This document shows positions 21,946 to 30,127 of a DNA stretch of 46,108 bases, in pieces. This stretch comes from DAOUAT01 sp964551735 (GTDB lineage Bacteria > Chloroflexota > Anaerolineae > CG2-30-64-16), in the NCBI GenBank assembly GCA_964551735.1, contig CAZKEF010000042.1:1-46108 (forward strand), written 5' to 3'. The first letter of the stretch is position 1; every line of letters starts with the position of its first letter. Under the pieces are notes generated by a model. That model was given only the letters and a program-made list of their open reading frames with translations, had not been told where the DNA came from and searched no databases. Position numbers and translations under genes: made by a program.

Positions 21946-23364
21946 TCATCCCTCTTTCTCCAAAATACTCACCGTCACATACGTTCCCGTGCCGGCGTGG
22001 CTGTGGATGGCGCCGCGGCGTGCGTCCCTGATCTGCAACGTTTCATCCTTGAAGTGCTTACCGATGGTCCCCTGAAGCTGCCACAGCGCGAACACGCCCT
22101 GCATCAACCCCGTCGCGCCCACGGGATGCCCGCACGCGATCAGGCCGCCGCTCGGGTTGACCGCGCACGCGCCGACGCGCCACTGCGGATCACGCTCGTC
22201 GCCGGTCATCAGTCGTCGGTCGTCGGTCGTCCGTTCTTCGCCAAACGCCAACCCATAATCCACTTGAGGCATAAACGGCGCGCCCGATGTCGCAAACGGC
22301 CCGCCCTCGCCGTAGCGACAGAGTCCCATGTCCTCGTAGGTCTGGATCTCGGACGAGGTGTAGGCGTCGTGCAACTCAACAAAATCGATCTCCCGCAGCG
22401 GATCCTCGATCCTGGCGTGCGCGTAGGCCTGCTTGCTGGCCATGCGCCCGGCGCGGAAGGAGTGAACGCCCGGGTAGCGGAAGCCGTGATCCCACAGGTT
22501 ACCGTAATATGCCCGCGTCTCGGCAGTGTCCTCGTGGGGCAGCAGGTTGCGCGCCAGGAACTCGTCATAAGATTGATGGGGCCGGTCGGCCATGCGCATC
22601 GCGTCGGTGCCGCGGCCGATGCCGGTCGTTTTGACGCGTGGAAACCGCCGGCCCGCGGCCTTTTCCAGCTTCGCCAGTCCCTCATCGCTGGCCAGCACGA
22701 CCGCGGCCGCGCCGTCGGACATCACGCAGATATCCAGCCGGGTGAGGGGCCAGGCGACCATGGGTGCGGCGCGCACGTCGGCCACGGTCAGGCGCTCGTG
22801 CTTTTGGCTGTAGGGGTTATGCAGCGCGTTGCGGTGGTTTTTCACCGATACGTAGGCCAGTTGCTCCACGGTGGTGCCGAACTCCTTCATGTGTCGGGTC
22901 ACCATCATGGCGTAGTAGCCGGAGTAGAAGCCGCCGACGGGGTAATCGAAGCTGACATCGGAGGCCAGGGCGATGAACTCGTTGCCCTTCCAGGTGTTGA
23001 CGTGGCTCATGGTCTCGAAGCCATAGGCCAGGCAGATGTCCATGTGCCCCGAGGCCACCGATTTCCACGCTTCCTGGAAACAGATGCCGCCGGTGGCGCC
23101 GCCGCCCTCCACGCGGTGGCCCGGCTTCGGGCACAGGCCCAGGTAGTCTTGCGCCATGATGCCGGCCATCAGTTGTCGGGCAAAGTGGTCGGAGAAGTAG
23201 GAGGCGACGGAGCCGTCCACCAACTCGATGAATTGGCGGTGCTCCAGCCCCAAATCAGAGACGGCGTAGTCGTAGGCTTCTTTGACGATGGCTTGAAAAG
23301 TCTTGTCGGGGCGTGCTTTGGCGAATTTACTGACGCCGCCGGAGACAACGTAGACGTTGCGCAT
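21946..23364 (-). CDS. SCP-x-type thiolase (acetyl-CoA acetyltransferase family)
   Basis: This 472-aa protein shows the C-terminal thiolase motif NPSGGLIACGHPVGATGLMQ and FVELHDAYTSSEIQTYEDM. The N-terminal half has EGGGATGGICFQEA around the position of the nucleophile, where the cysteine appears as GICF. It would cleave or condense 3-ketoacyl-CoA with its OB-fold partner. About 13 codons (ERTTDDRRLMTGD) are encoded by an in-frame short-period repeat. RBS AAGGAGG precedes the ATG at 23364. Confidence 0.9.
   Translation of the reverse strand: MRNVYVVSGGVSKFAKARPDKTFQAIVKEAYDYAVSDLGLEHRQFIELVDGSVASYFSDHFARQLMAGIMAQDYLGLCPKPGHRVEGGGATGGICFQEAWKSVASGHMDICLAYGFETMSHVNTWKGNEFIALASDVSFDYPVGGFYSGYYAMMVTRHMKEFGTTVEQLAYVSVKNHRNALHNPYSQKHERLTVADVRAAPMVAWPLTRLDICVMSDGAAAVVLASDEGLAKLEKAAGRRFPRVKTTGIGRGTDAMRMADRPHQSYDEFLARNLLPHEDTAETRAYYGNLWDHGFRYPGVHSFRAGRMASKQAYAHARIEDPLREIDFVELHDAYTSSEIQTYEDMGLCRYGEGGPFATSGAPFMPQVDYGLAFGEERTTDDRRLMTGDERDPQWRVGACAVNPSGGLIACGHPVGATGLMQGVFALWQLQGTIGKHFKDETLQIRDARRGAIHSHAGTGTYVTVSILEKEG
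22207..22245. repeat. Intergenic-type repeat inserted in frame in the thiolase gene
   Basis: The 39 bp spell repeated GTCGTCGGTC units like those at 21850-21945. The reading frame is preserved and encodes a hydrophilic Asp/Arg/Thr stretch between GLAFGE and RDPQW, a position where related thiolases would be expected to have a loop. Confidence 0.75.
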
Positions 23365-23443
23365 GGTGCCTCCTTACACGGATGGGTGTGGCTGGCGATG
23401 CACGCAGAGTGCAGTCGGTGACTTGCTGCGAGACGGGGCAGGG

Positions 23444-23905
23444 TCAATCTCCCTGCTGTGCCAGATACTCGGCCGGCGTTAAGACCGGCAAGCGCGTTTT
23501 CCCGGCAAAGTGCCGGGCGTTCCACGTCACAAAAGTGCGCACGTCCGGGGTGCGCTCGGCGACTTCGATAGCCAAAGCGTCCAGAAACGCCGTCGGTTGC
23601 GTCATCATACGCGCCAGCGGCAGATGATAGATGATCTGTTCGAAGAACAGGTGCTGAGATGTGTAGTTCAGTTCGGGCCACAGGATAGCGAGGCTGTGCC
23701 GTGCTTTCAGCCAGTCCGGCCAGGATCTCATTTGGGCCGCGGAAAGGCTGAACGACAGCACCCCAAGAATTTCCATCAAGTTGTAGATCGTCAAGGCGGG
23801 GGCAGCCGTTTTTACCTCGGTCAGGAAACGTGCGTTGAGATCGGCACGTACATCGCGCACATAGCGGTGGGCGATCAGAAAGACATCGCTGTCTATGGCA
23901 ACCAT
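23444..23905 (-). CDS. PIN domain protein (probable VapC-like toxin)
   Basis: This 153-aa protein has an N-terminal acidic pair in AIDSDVFLIAHR, a central FLDALAIEVAE and the C-terminal FVTWNARHFAGKT, matching the three conserved parts of PIN-domain metal-dependent RNases. It is probably the toxin of a pair with the upstream HTH gene. The start at 23905 overlaps that gene by 13 nt. The RNA target is unknown. Confidence 0.85.
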   Translation of the reverse strand: MVAIDSDVFLIAHRYVRDVRADLNARFLTEVKTAAPALTIYNLMEILGVLSFSLSAAQMRSWPDWLKARHSLAILWPELNYTSQHLFFEQIIYHLPLARMMTQPTAFLDALAIEVAERTPDVRTFVTWNARHFAGKTRLPVLTPAEYLAQQGD

Positions 23906-24273
23906 GCGTATCCCCTCAGCCTGGACATGACCTCTTCCAACGTCTCTTCGGGCGGGTTTTGCGCCAGTTCTTCCTGGATTTGCTGGTACATTGCTTCGGC
24001 GCGCGCAAGGACGTCAGGATCGTCAGTGGGCCAGTCTATCCGCACATACCAATCGTTCGGCGAGAAAGTCCGTTCTCCGACCGGCGGCGCAGTCTGCCTT
24101 AATTCGCGCTCGACGCGCTGCACCTCGTAGACCGGCACGCGGCGATAACGGCTGCCCGGCAACCGTTCCATCCGGATCGCGCCGCGCCGCTCCCAATTGC
24201 GCAGCGTATTCGGGTGGACGCCGAGCTGTTCGGCAGCTTCTTTGAGGGTCAGATAATTGCCTTTGCCTTCCAT
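23893..24273 (-). CDS. MerR/excisionase-type HTH protein (probable antitoxin for PIN)
   Basis: This 126-aa protein starts with a winged-helix motif of the MerR/excisionase type (YLTLKEAAEQLGVHPNTLRN followed by WERRGAIRMERLPGSR). Its acidic C-terminal tail (VRIDWPTDDPDVLARAEAMY, PPEETLEEVMSRL) resembles an antitoxin tail that binds the PIN partner. ATG at 24273 with GAGG upstream; overlap with the PIN gene indicates coupling. A near-consensus promoter with TTGTRCAA palindromes lies just upstream, consistent with autoregulation. Confidence 0.85.
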   Translation of the reverse strand: MEGKGNYLTLKEAAEQLGVHPNTLRNWERRGAIRMERLPGSRYRRVPVYEVQRVERELRQTAPPVGERTFSPNDWYVRIDWPTDDPDVLARAEAMYQQIQEELAQNPPEETLEEVMSRLRGYAWLP

Positions 24274-24295
24274 TATGGCCTCGCGCTTGTAACAT

Positions 24296-24332
24296 TTGTG
24301 CAAATTGTACAACCTTGGCATTCGCTTGTCAA
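24296..24332 (-). promoter_or_regulatory. Promoter and candidate operator of the HTH/PIN pair
   Basis: On the minus strand a perfect -35 TTGACA (24327-24332) and a -10 TACAAT (24304-24309) are 17 nt apart. Two 8-bp near-palindromes, TTGTGCAA (24296-24303) and TTGTACAA (24305-24312), overlap the -10 box and are good candidates for binding of the HTH protein. Confidence 0.75.
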
Positions 24333-24436
24333 TACCCTTTAACAACAAAAAGGCGGGCGCACGCCGTTGTGCCCCCGCCCGCTGGTCAAACTGCGATGCG
24401 TCCGTGGGGATGGCTCGCAGGTCGACGCGTGATTAT

Positions 24437-25753
24437 TCAGCCCAGCTTGTGCTTCAGCACATCTTCCAGCGTCGGCTGGCCGATCACCTGGAGCTCGTAG
24501 CTGACCCGTTGCACCGGGTGGTAGATCGTGGCGACGCGGGTCAGATCAATAGGTGTGGCCGAGATGACCAGGTCGCACGGGACGCGGCGGATGGTCTCCT
24601 CCAGGTCAGCGATCTGCTCGTCGCCGTAGCCCATGGCCGGCAGCAAGGTGCCGATCTCCGGGTAATTCTCGAAGGTCTCGGTGATGGTCCCCACGGTGTA
24701 GGGACGCGGGTCAATGATCTCGGCCGCGCCGAAGCGCCGCGCGGCCACGATGCCCGCGCCGTACTTCATTTCGCCGTGGGTCAGGGTTGGTCCGTCCTCG
24801 ATCACCAGCACGCGTTTGCCGCGGATCGCAGTCGGATCGGGTACGAAGATTGGGGACGCGGCCTCGATGATGATGGCCTCAGGGTTCACGGAGGCGGCGC
24901 TGTCGCGCACTGCGCTGATCGGTCCCAGGTCGGCGGTGTCCACTTTGTTGAGCACGATCACATCGGCCATGCGGAAGTTGGCCGAGCCGGGCCAGTAGCT
25001 CAGCTCATGGCCGGGCCGGTGTGGATCGGCCACCACGATGTGGAGGTCGGGCTTGAAGAACGGCAGGTCGTTGTTGCCGCCGTCCCACAACACTACATCC
25101 GCTTCGGCTTCAGCCTGGCGCAGGATCGCTTCGTAGTCCACTCCGGCGTAGACAACCACGCCGCGGTCAATATGGGGCTCATACTCCTCGCGTTCTTCGA
25201 TGGTGCAATTGTGCGCGTCCAAATCCGCGTAGGTCGCGAAGCGCTGCACCTTCTGCTTCACCAGGTCGCCGTAGGGCATGGGATGGCGCACGGCGACGAC
25301 CTTTTTGCCCATTTTCTGGAGCGTGTCAGCGACATATCGCGTGGTTTGGGACTTGCCGCTGCCGGTACGGACGGCGCACACGGCCACCACCGGTTTGCTG
25401 GACGCCAGCATGGTTTCGCGCGGGCCCATCAGCCGGAAGTCGGCGCCAGCGGCGAGGACGGTCGCCGCTTTGGTCATTACATACTGGTGGCTGACATCGG
25501 AGTAGGCAAAGACCACCTGTTCCACGTTCAGCGTGCGGATCAGCGAGGCCAATTCGCTTTCGGGATAGATGGGGATCCCTTTGGGGTAGAGCGGGCCGGC
25601 CAGCTCGGCTGGGTAACGGCGGCCTTCGATGTTCGGGATCTGGGTGGCGGTGAATGCAACGACCTCGTAGGCTTCATTGCCCCGAAACACGGTGTTAAAA
25701 TTGTGAAAGTCACGCCCTGCGGCGCCCATGACGAGGGTGCGGATCTTAGGCAT
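24437..25753 (-). CDS. COG2403-family P-loop NTPase (cyclic 2,3-diphosphoglycerate synthase-like)
   Basis: This 438-aa protein has an N-terminal Rossmann-like domain (TLVMGAAGRDFHNFNTVF) and a P-loop domain with VRTGSGKSQTTR. Walker B-like strand VVLWDGGNNDLPF, VLNKVDTAD and a conserved VADPHRPGHE follow. The family is usually annotated as cyclic 2,3-diphosphoglycerate synthase or predicted GTPase; the bacterial function is not settled. The ATG at 25753 is favoured because AAGGAG sits ~9 nt upstream; a GTG at 25762 is in frame but too close to it. Confidence 0.8.
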   Translation of the reverse strand: MPKIRTLVMGAAGRDFHNFNTVFRGNEAYEVVAFTATQIPNIEGRRYPAELAGPLYPKGIPIYPESELASLIRTLNVEQVVFAYSDVSHQYVMTKAATVLAAGADFRLMGPRETMLASSKPVVAVCAVRTGSGKSQTTRYVADTLQKMGKKVVAVRHPMPYGDLVKQKVQRFATYADLDAHNCTIEEREEYEPHIDRGVVVYAGVDYEAILRQAEAEADVVLWDGGNNDLPFFKPDLHIVVADPHRPGHELSYWPGSANFRMADVIVLNKVDTADLGPISAVRDSAASVNPEAIIIEAASPIFVPDPTAIRGKRVLVIEDGPTLTHGEMKYGAGIVAARRFGAAEIIDPRPYTVGTITETFENYPEIGTLLPAMGYGDEQIADLEETIRRVPCDLVISATPIDLTRVATIYHPVQRVSYELQVIGQPTLEDVLKHKLG

Positions 25754-25950
25754 CTGAGTCACTCTCCTTATGGATGGCTTTTGGAATCAGCGGAACGCTA
25801 CGCGTGATGCGATGGCAACAACCAGCGCATGTGTAAACGGGAAACCGTCAGTGCACGCGGGGTATCAGGGATCGCAGAAGTCGGACCAGTAGCAGAGGGG
25901 TCTTTTGGTAAGGATAGATTGCTTCATTGCTGCACTGCCAGTGAGATAAC

Positions 25951-26877
25951 TTAGGGCCGCGGCCGGTAGACGACGCGCGCCATGATCACGCCCAGGAAAT
26001 AGAGCCCGATCAGCGGCACCATCACCAGCGCCATGTTGAACGGATCGACTGTGGGGGTGATGGCGGCGGCCAGGAAGGCGACACCGACGATGGCGTAACG
26101 CCACTGCCGGACCATTGCTTTGGGCGAAACCAGGCCAAGCCATGACAATAACGTCATGATGAGTGGCGTCTCAAACGCGGCGCCGATCCACAACATTACC
26201 GTCAGGATGAACGAGTAATACGGCCGGATGTCCCAGGTCGGGTTTGCGATCGCACCCCCAGTGCCCAGCAGGAACGGGAGCATCACGGGCAGCAAAATGA
26301 AGTAGGCGAATGACAGCCCGGCGATGAAGAAGACCAACACCAACGGCATACCCAACAGCGCAATGGTGCGGAAAATGGTGAGCTCGCGTGGGTTCTCTAG
26401 CGCAGGCCGGATGAACATCAGGACCTGGTACAAGAGTGCTGGCAAGGCCAGCACGATCCCGGCGCTGAAGATGACTTCCATCCGCACCCAGATCATATCT
26501 ACAGGTTTTAGAAAGATCCAGTTGGCATTCCCGGCCGGCAGTTGCAGGAACTTAAGGATGCGGTCCACAAACACCGCGGTCACGATGGCGCCGGCCAGCA
26601 TCACGCCAAGCACCACGAAGATGCGCCGTCGTAACTCAACCAGGTGCTCAACCGCCCCGTACAGGATCTGGATCAAGTCGTAGAGCGCGCTGCCGTTGAC
26701 CTCCCAGGAACGCCGGGCCTGCTCCAGGGTGAGCGGGGGCAGATCGGCCTGCGAGCTGCGCAGGTTGGTCAACATCAACCAGAGCTGTTCGATGCCGCTG
26801 GGCAGCTTCCGCGGCCCCAGCAGCGCAAGGGCGACAATGGCCAGCAGCACCAACCCGAACACGCCCGTGAAAGACAT
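25951..26877 (-). CDS. tatC: TatA-TatC fusion, twin-arginine translocase subunit
   Basis: This 308-aa protein begins with a TatA/B-type segment: one transmembrane helix, the GPRKLP hinge, and an amphipathic helix (~1-45). It continues into a full TatC with six helices. TatC landmarks are AVEHLVELRRRIFVVLGV (the HLxELRxR motif that reads the twin-arginine signal) and the loop FLKPVDMIWVRMEVI. It therefore joins signal recognition and a TatA-like element in one chain. It starts 2 nt after the stop of the separate TatA/B gene. A Tat substrate is encoded in this same window (15187-15861). Confidence 0.88.
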   Translation of the reverse strand: MSFTGVFGLVLLAIVALALLGPRKLPSGIEQLWLMLTNLRSSQADLPPLTLEQARRSWEVNGSALYDLIQILYGAVEHLVELRRRIFVVLGVMLAGAIVTAVFVDRILKFLQLPAGNANWIFLKPVDMIWVRMEVIFSAGIVLALPALLYQVLMFIRPALENPRELTIFRTIALLGMPLVLVFFIAGLSFAYFILLPVMLPFLLGTGGAIANPTWDIRPYYSFILTVMLWIGAAFETPLIMTLLSWLGLVSPKAMVRQWRYAIVGVAFLAAAITPTVDPFNMALVMVPLIGLYFLGVIMARVVYRPRP

Positions 26878-26879
26878 GG

Positions 26880-27380
26880 TTAGCGTGCCTCCTCAGCATC
26901 AGGTTCACCCTGGCCGCGGGTGTCCTCAGCAGCGGCCGGTGGCTCAGCAGCGGCTGGCGCGACAGGCGGCTCAGATTCCTTTGCAGGTGGCGGAACCGAG
27001 GACTCATCCAAGAGGGGTGCTGGGGCAGCGGTGTCAGGCGTCTGCGGCTTCTCTTCGGGTGCAGGTTTCTCGGACAGCTCCCGCATCACTGCCTCACGCA
27101 TGGCTTGTCCCGGGTTGCGCACGGCATGGGCCGCGGCCGCGGCGCCCTGCACCGCCCCACCGATCTGCTGCATCGGTTCTTTGATTTCGTCCAAAGGGGC
27201 TTCAACGGCTTTGCGGGCAGCTTCGATCTCGCGTGAAAACTCGTGGGTGGCTTTGCGCATATCGCGCATGGCGCGTCCCAGCTTAGCGCCGATGGCGGGC
27301 AAGCGGTCAGGCCCGAATACGGCTAAGGCCACTAACAAAATGACGATCAATTCCAGAGGGCCGATCCCAAGAATGTCCAC
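26880..27380 (-). CDS. tatA: TatA/TatB-like twin-arginine translocase protein
   Basis: This 166-aa protein has the N-terminal membrane helix and hinge ELIVILLVALAVFGPDRLP, then a long amphipathic helix (GAKLGRAMRDMRKATHEFSR). A Pro/Ala/Glu-rich disordered tail follows. The long tail makes it TatB-like in length, but TatA and TatB cannot be told apart from sequence alone. It is packed between nusB (2-nt gap) and the TatA-TatC fusion (2-nt gap). Confidence 0.9.
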   Translation of the reverse strand: MDILGIGPLELIVILLVALAVFGPDRLPAIGAKLGRAMRDMRKATHEFSREIEAARKAVEAPLDEIKEPMQQIGGAVQGAAAAAHAVRNPGQAMREAVMRELSEKPAPEEKPQTPDTAAPAPLLDESSVPPPAKESEPPVAPAAAEPPAAAEDTRGQGEPDAEEAR

Positions 27381-27382
27381 GC

Positions 27383-27859
27383 TCAGTCCTCAGTCTGGTT
27401 TTCGCCGCTGACAAGCGCCAGGCGCTTATCGGCGGCCACTGCTGCGCCCAATACGCCGTTTACGAATCGAGAGCTGGTGTCGCTGCCGAAGGTCTTCGCT
27501 AAGTCTACAGCTTCGTTGATAGCCACCTTCGGCGGTGTATCGGTGACTCCGCTCAACTCGAACAGCGCAATACGCAGCACGTTGCGGTCAACGATCGCGA
27601 TCTGCGCGACTGGCCAAGCCGGCGCATATCTTTGGATCAGCGCATCCAGTTGCTCGCGATAGCGTACTACACCGCTCACAAGCTGCCGCAGGAAGGCTTC
27701 ACCCTCTGGGGGCAGCGGCATCGCCTCCAGTCGATAGATGAGCACCTGGTCCACCCCATGCTGGGTGGTGTCAAGCTCATAGAGCGCTTGCAGCGCGCTG
27801 CTACGTGCCTGTCGGCGTGCCTGTATGAGCTCACTTACTGGTGTAAGTTTGCCCGCCAT
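27383..27859 (-). CDS. nusB: Transcription antitermination factor NusB
   Basis: This 158-aa all-helical protein has the NusB landmarks ARRQARSSALQALYELD, ALIQRYAPAWPVAQIAIVDRNVLRIALFE and AINEAVDLAKTFGSDTSSRFVNGVL. With NusE (S10) it binds boxA in rRNA leaders and supports antitermination. The ATG at 27859 was chosen; an in-frame GTG three codons earlier overlaps the Asp23 stop. It is in the fab-nusB-tat operon. Confidence 0.96.
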   Translation of the reverse strand: MAGKLTPVSELIQARRQARSSALQALYELDTTQHGVDQVLIYRLEAMPLPPEGEAFLRQLVSGVVRYREQLDALIQRYAPAWPVAQIAIVDRNVLRIALFELSGVTDTPPKVAINEAVDLAKTFGSDTSSRFVNGVLGAAVAADKRLALVSGENQTED

Positions 27860-27864
27860 AACAC

Positions 27865-28215
27865 TCACTCAGCCTTGGCTGCTGGGAGCGCGACACCATC
27901 AATGTAGACATCCACTGTGGCAACCGGCATGCCAACCATCTCCTCCAGGGCCCGGATGATCTTGGTCTGCAAGGCCGAGCCGAGCTTGATCATGTTGGCC
28001 TCAGCTTCGGCGATGATATGCACCTCAACCTGGACGCCTTGATCGGTTACAGCGATGAAAATCCCTTCGTCAACGGCAGCGCCGGCCATCAAGCCGCGCA
28101 CGGTGGGTGGCACCGCAGCCAGGCGTTGCACGCCGCGCTGCTCCAGCACTGTCTGCCGGACAATGGTGGTGAGCACGCCGGGTGCGATGGTGACTTTTCC
28201 TTGAACGTCGTCCAT
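27865..28215 (-). CDS. Asp23/Gls24 family protein
   Basis: This 116-aa protein has the Asp23 core: GKVTIAPGVLTTIVRQTVLE, then VDEGIFIAVTDQGVQVEVHI and a C-terminal VATVDVYIDGVAL. Family members form membrane-associated filaments or envelope-stress proteins in Firmicutes, and often sit beside nusB as here. GAGGGAA precedes the ATG at 28215. A second paralogue is encoded at 37265-37624 next to the FakA gene. Confidence 0.9.
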   Translation of the reverse strand: MDDVQGKVTIAPGVLTTIVRQTVLEQRGVQRLAAVPPTVRGLMAGAAVDEGIFIAVTDQGVQVEVHIIAEAEANMIKLGSALQTKIIRALEEMVGMPVATVDVYIDGVALPAAKAE

Positions 28216-28235
28216 GGTTCCCTCAGTTCTCTTCC

Positions 28236-28282
28236 GGGGTCGCCCGGCGTCTGCCCGCCTGGGCGACCGCAGGGGCATGTCC
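28236..28282. repeat. Palindromic element between fabG and the Asp23 gene
   Basis: Perfect arms GGTCGCCC (28238-28245) and GGGCGACC (28261-28268) flank a 15-nt loop and are followed by GCAGGGGCATGTCCCTAC. Similar G/C palindromes ending in TAGGGG(C)-type words lie at 29997-30024 and 39557-39648. It could be a mRNA processing or stability element within the operon. Confidence 0.55.
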
Positions 28283-29029
28283 CTACTGCATCACTAAGCC
28301 GCCGTCAACGCTGAGCACCTGGCCGGTGATGAAGGCCGCACGATCGCTCCCCAGGAACGCAACTGCGTAGGCGATCTCTTCAGGCCTGGCAAAACGGCTC
28401 AACGGTGTCGCGGCAATGGCAGCCTGCTTTTGCTCTTCGGTCAGCACGTCGGTCAAAACGGTGGGCACGAAGCCCGGCGCCACCGCGTTAACGGTGATAC
28501 TGCGCGGCCCCACCTCCCTGGCCAGCGCCTTGGTGAACCCGATCAGGCCAGCTTTCGATGCGGAGTAGTTGGTCTGCCCAGCTTGCCCGGCCAGCCCGGA
28601 CACGGAAGTGATATTGATGATGCGCCCATAACGCTGCTTAATCATGAACCGCAGCGCCGCTTTGCAGCAGTTGTAGGCGCTCTTCAGGTTCGTGCGAATA
28701 ACGGTGTCCCAGTCGTCCTCGCTCATCATCATCAACAGCATGTCGCGCGTGGTGCCCGCATTGTTGACCAGGATATCCAGGCGGCCGAAGCGTTCGACTG
28801 TTTCCTTCACCAGCCGCTGGCAATCAGCCAGGCTGCTCACATCCGCCTGGCTGGCGACCGCCTGGCCGCCTGCCGCCGCGATCGCGGCTACAACCGCTTC
28901 GGCTCCGGCTGCGCTATCTCGGTGGTTGACGACGACGGTCGCGCCTTGGGAGGCGAGTTCACTGGCGATGGCTGCGCCGATGCCGCGCGACGCGCCGGTA
29001 ACGATAGCGATCTTACCTTTCAACTGCAT
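28283..29029 (-). CDS. fabG: 3-oxoacyl-[acyl-carrier-protein] reductase
   Basis: This 248-aa classical SDR reduces 3-oxoacyl-ACP with NADPH. It has the cofactor motif VTGASRGIG, NNAG, the catalytic Ser in ITSVSGLAG, Tyr-x-x-x-Lys in YSASKAG and the NAVAPGFV segment. Length is canonical. It follows fabD by 13 nt with GAGG upstream of the ATG at 29029. Both belong to fatty acid synthesis. Confidence 0.97.
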   Translation of the reverse strand: MQLKGKIAIVTGASRGIGAAIASELASQGATVVVNHRDSAAGAEAVVAAIAAAGGQAVASQADVSSLADCQRLVKETVERFGRLDILVNNAGTTRDMLLMMMSEDDWDTVIRTNLKSAYNCCKAALRFMIKQRYGRIINITSVSGLAGQAGQTNYSASKAGLIGFTKALAREVGPRSITVNAVAPGFVPTVLTDVLTEEQKQAAIAATPLSRFARPEEIAYAVAFLGSDRAAFITGQVLSVDGGLVMQ

Positions 29030-29042
29030 GCACGTACCTCTT

Positions 29043-29975
29043 TCAGGACGCCTCCAGATCCTCTGGCGCACGCACGTTAGCGGTGAAAGCCTCTGGCAGG
29101 ATACGCTTCACCAGTCCCGTCAACACATCGCCTGGCCCGAATTCGATGAAACGGGTGGCGCCCAACTGGGCGATGTATTGAATCGAAGCAGTCCATTGCA
29201 CTGATGATGTCAGTTGCGACACCAACTCGGAGCGAATGTCATCCGGCGTGGTCAGCGGCCGAGCGCGGATGTTGCCGATGATCGGGAGGGAGGGCGTGCG
29301 CAACGGGGCTGCCGCAACGCGCCGCGCAAACGCTTCCGCAGCCGGCGCCATAAGCGCAGAGTGGGCAGCGATGCTGACGGCAAGTGGCCGGGGGCGGCCG
29401 CCAGCAGCCTTGGCCAGGGCCGACGCCGCGGCCACCCCGTCCGGCCCGCCGGAGATGACGACTTGGCCCGGTGCATTGTAGTTGGCCACTTGGACGGTGT
29501 CGCCGCTTTCGGTTACGGCTTGCGCGCACAACGCCGCCACCTGTTCGTCGTCCAATTTTAGGATGGCGGCCATGCTGCCCGGCCGCAGACGGCCGGCTTC
29601 CGCCATCAGTTGACCGCGAGCACGGGTCAGGCGCACGGCATCGGCGAAATCCAGCGCGCCCGCGACAACGAGTGCGGTGTATTCGCCCAGGCTGTGGCCT
29701 GCGACGCAGCACGGCGGTGGCAGCTCCGGTCGAGCCACGCGCCACGCGCGCCATGCTGCGATGCTTGTCGTCAAGATGGCGGGCTGGGCATTGATCGTCT
29801 CGGTCAGTGTCTCAGCAGGGCCGTCGAAGCAGAGGGCCGATAACGAGAAACCGAGGATAGCGTCGGCTTCGGCGAAGGTATCGCGCGCAACCGCAAAAGC
29901 TTCAACCAGCGCGCGGCCCATGCTTACACCCTGAGAGCCCTGCCCAGGAAAGATGTGCGCGGTTTGTTCAGTCAT
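29043..29975 (-). CDS. fabD: Malonyl-CoA:ACP transacylase
   Basis: This 310-aa enzyme loads malonate onto acyl carrier protein. It has FPGQGSQGVSMG, the nucleophile elbow VAGHSLGEYTALV (GHSLG), LRPGSMAAIL and the active-site His context SIAAHSALM. Length and motifs are canonical. It lies between rpmF (152-nt leader with a palindrome) and fabG. acpP and fabF are not in the window. Confidence 0.97.
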   Translation of the reverse strand: MTEQTAHIFPGQGSQGVSMGRALVEAFAVARDTFAEADAILGFSLSALCFDGPAETLTETINAQPAILTTSIAAWRAWRVARPELPPPCCVAGHSLGEYTALVVAGALDFADAVRLTRARGQLMAEAGRLRPGSMAAILKLDDEQVAALCAQAVTESGDTVQVANYNAPGQVVISGGPDGVAAASALAKAAGGRPRPLAVSIAAHSALMAPAAEAFARRVAAAPLRTPSLPIIGNIRARPLTTPDDIRSELVSQLTSSVQWTASIQYIAQLGATRFIEFGPGDVLTGLVKRILPEAFTANVRAPEDLEAS

Positions 29976-29996
29976 GGGGCATCCATAGACAAGTGA

Positions 29997-30024
29997 GGGG
30001 ACGTGGGCGTATTCCCAGGTCCCC
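29997..30024. repeat. Palindrome in the fabD leader
   Basis: Arms GGGGACGTGGG (29997-30007) and CCCAGGTCCCC (30014-30024) are inverted with one mismatch around a 6-nt loop. The hairpin is ~20 nt upstream of the fabD start on the transcript and could modulate readthrough from rpmF. Confidence 0.6.
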
Positions 30025-30127
30025 CCAGTTGTGATGACAGCGTAGGCTCATGGCCATATCTACGCTTGCGGCTGCGCTGCGACGCAGATATTCGCCTGTC
30101 CAGGTAGGTGGCCACAAGGAACCGCCC

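Noticed and set aside
21997..23421. Plus-strand ORF (474 codons) opposite the thiolase
   Set aside because: It is an antisense shadow; the minus-strand thiolase has full family motifs and a good ribosome-binding site.
25865..25927. A 20-codon small ORF after tatC (MKQSILTKRPLCYWSDFCDP)
   Set aside because: It has no ribosome-binding site and no evidence of conservation can be judged; it lies in a 197-bp gap in which I see nothing else.
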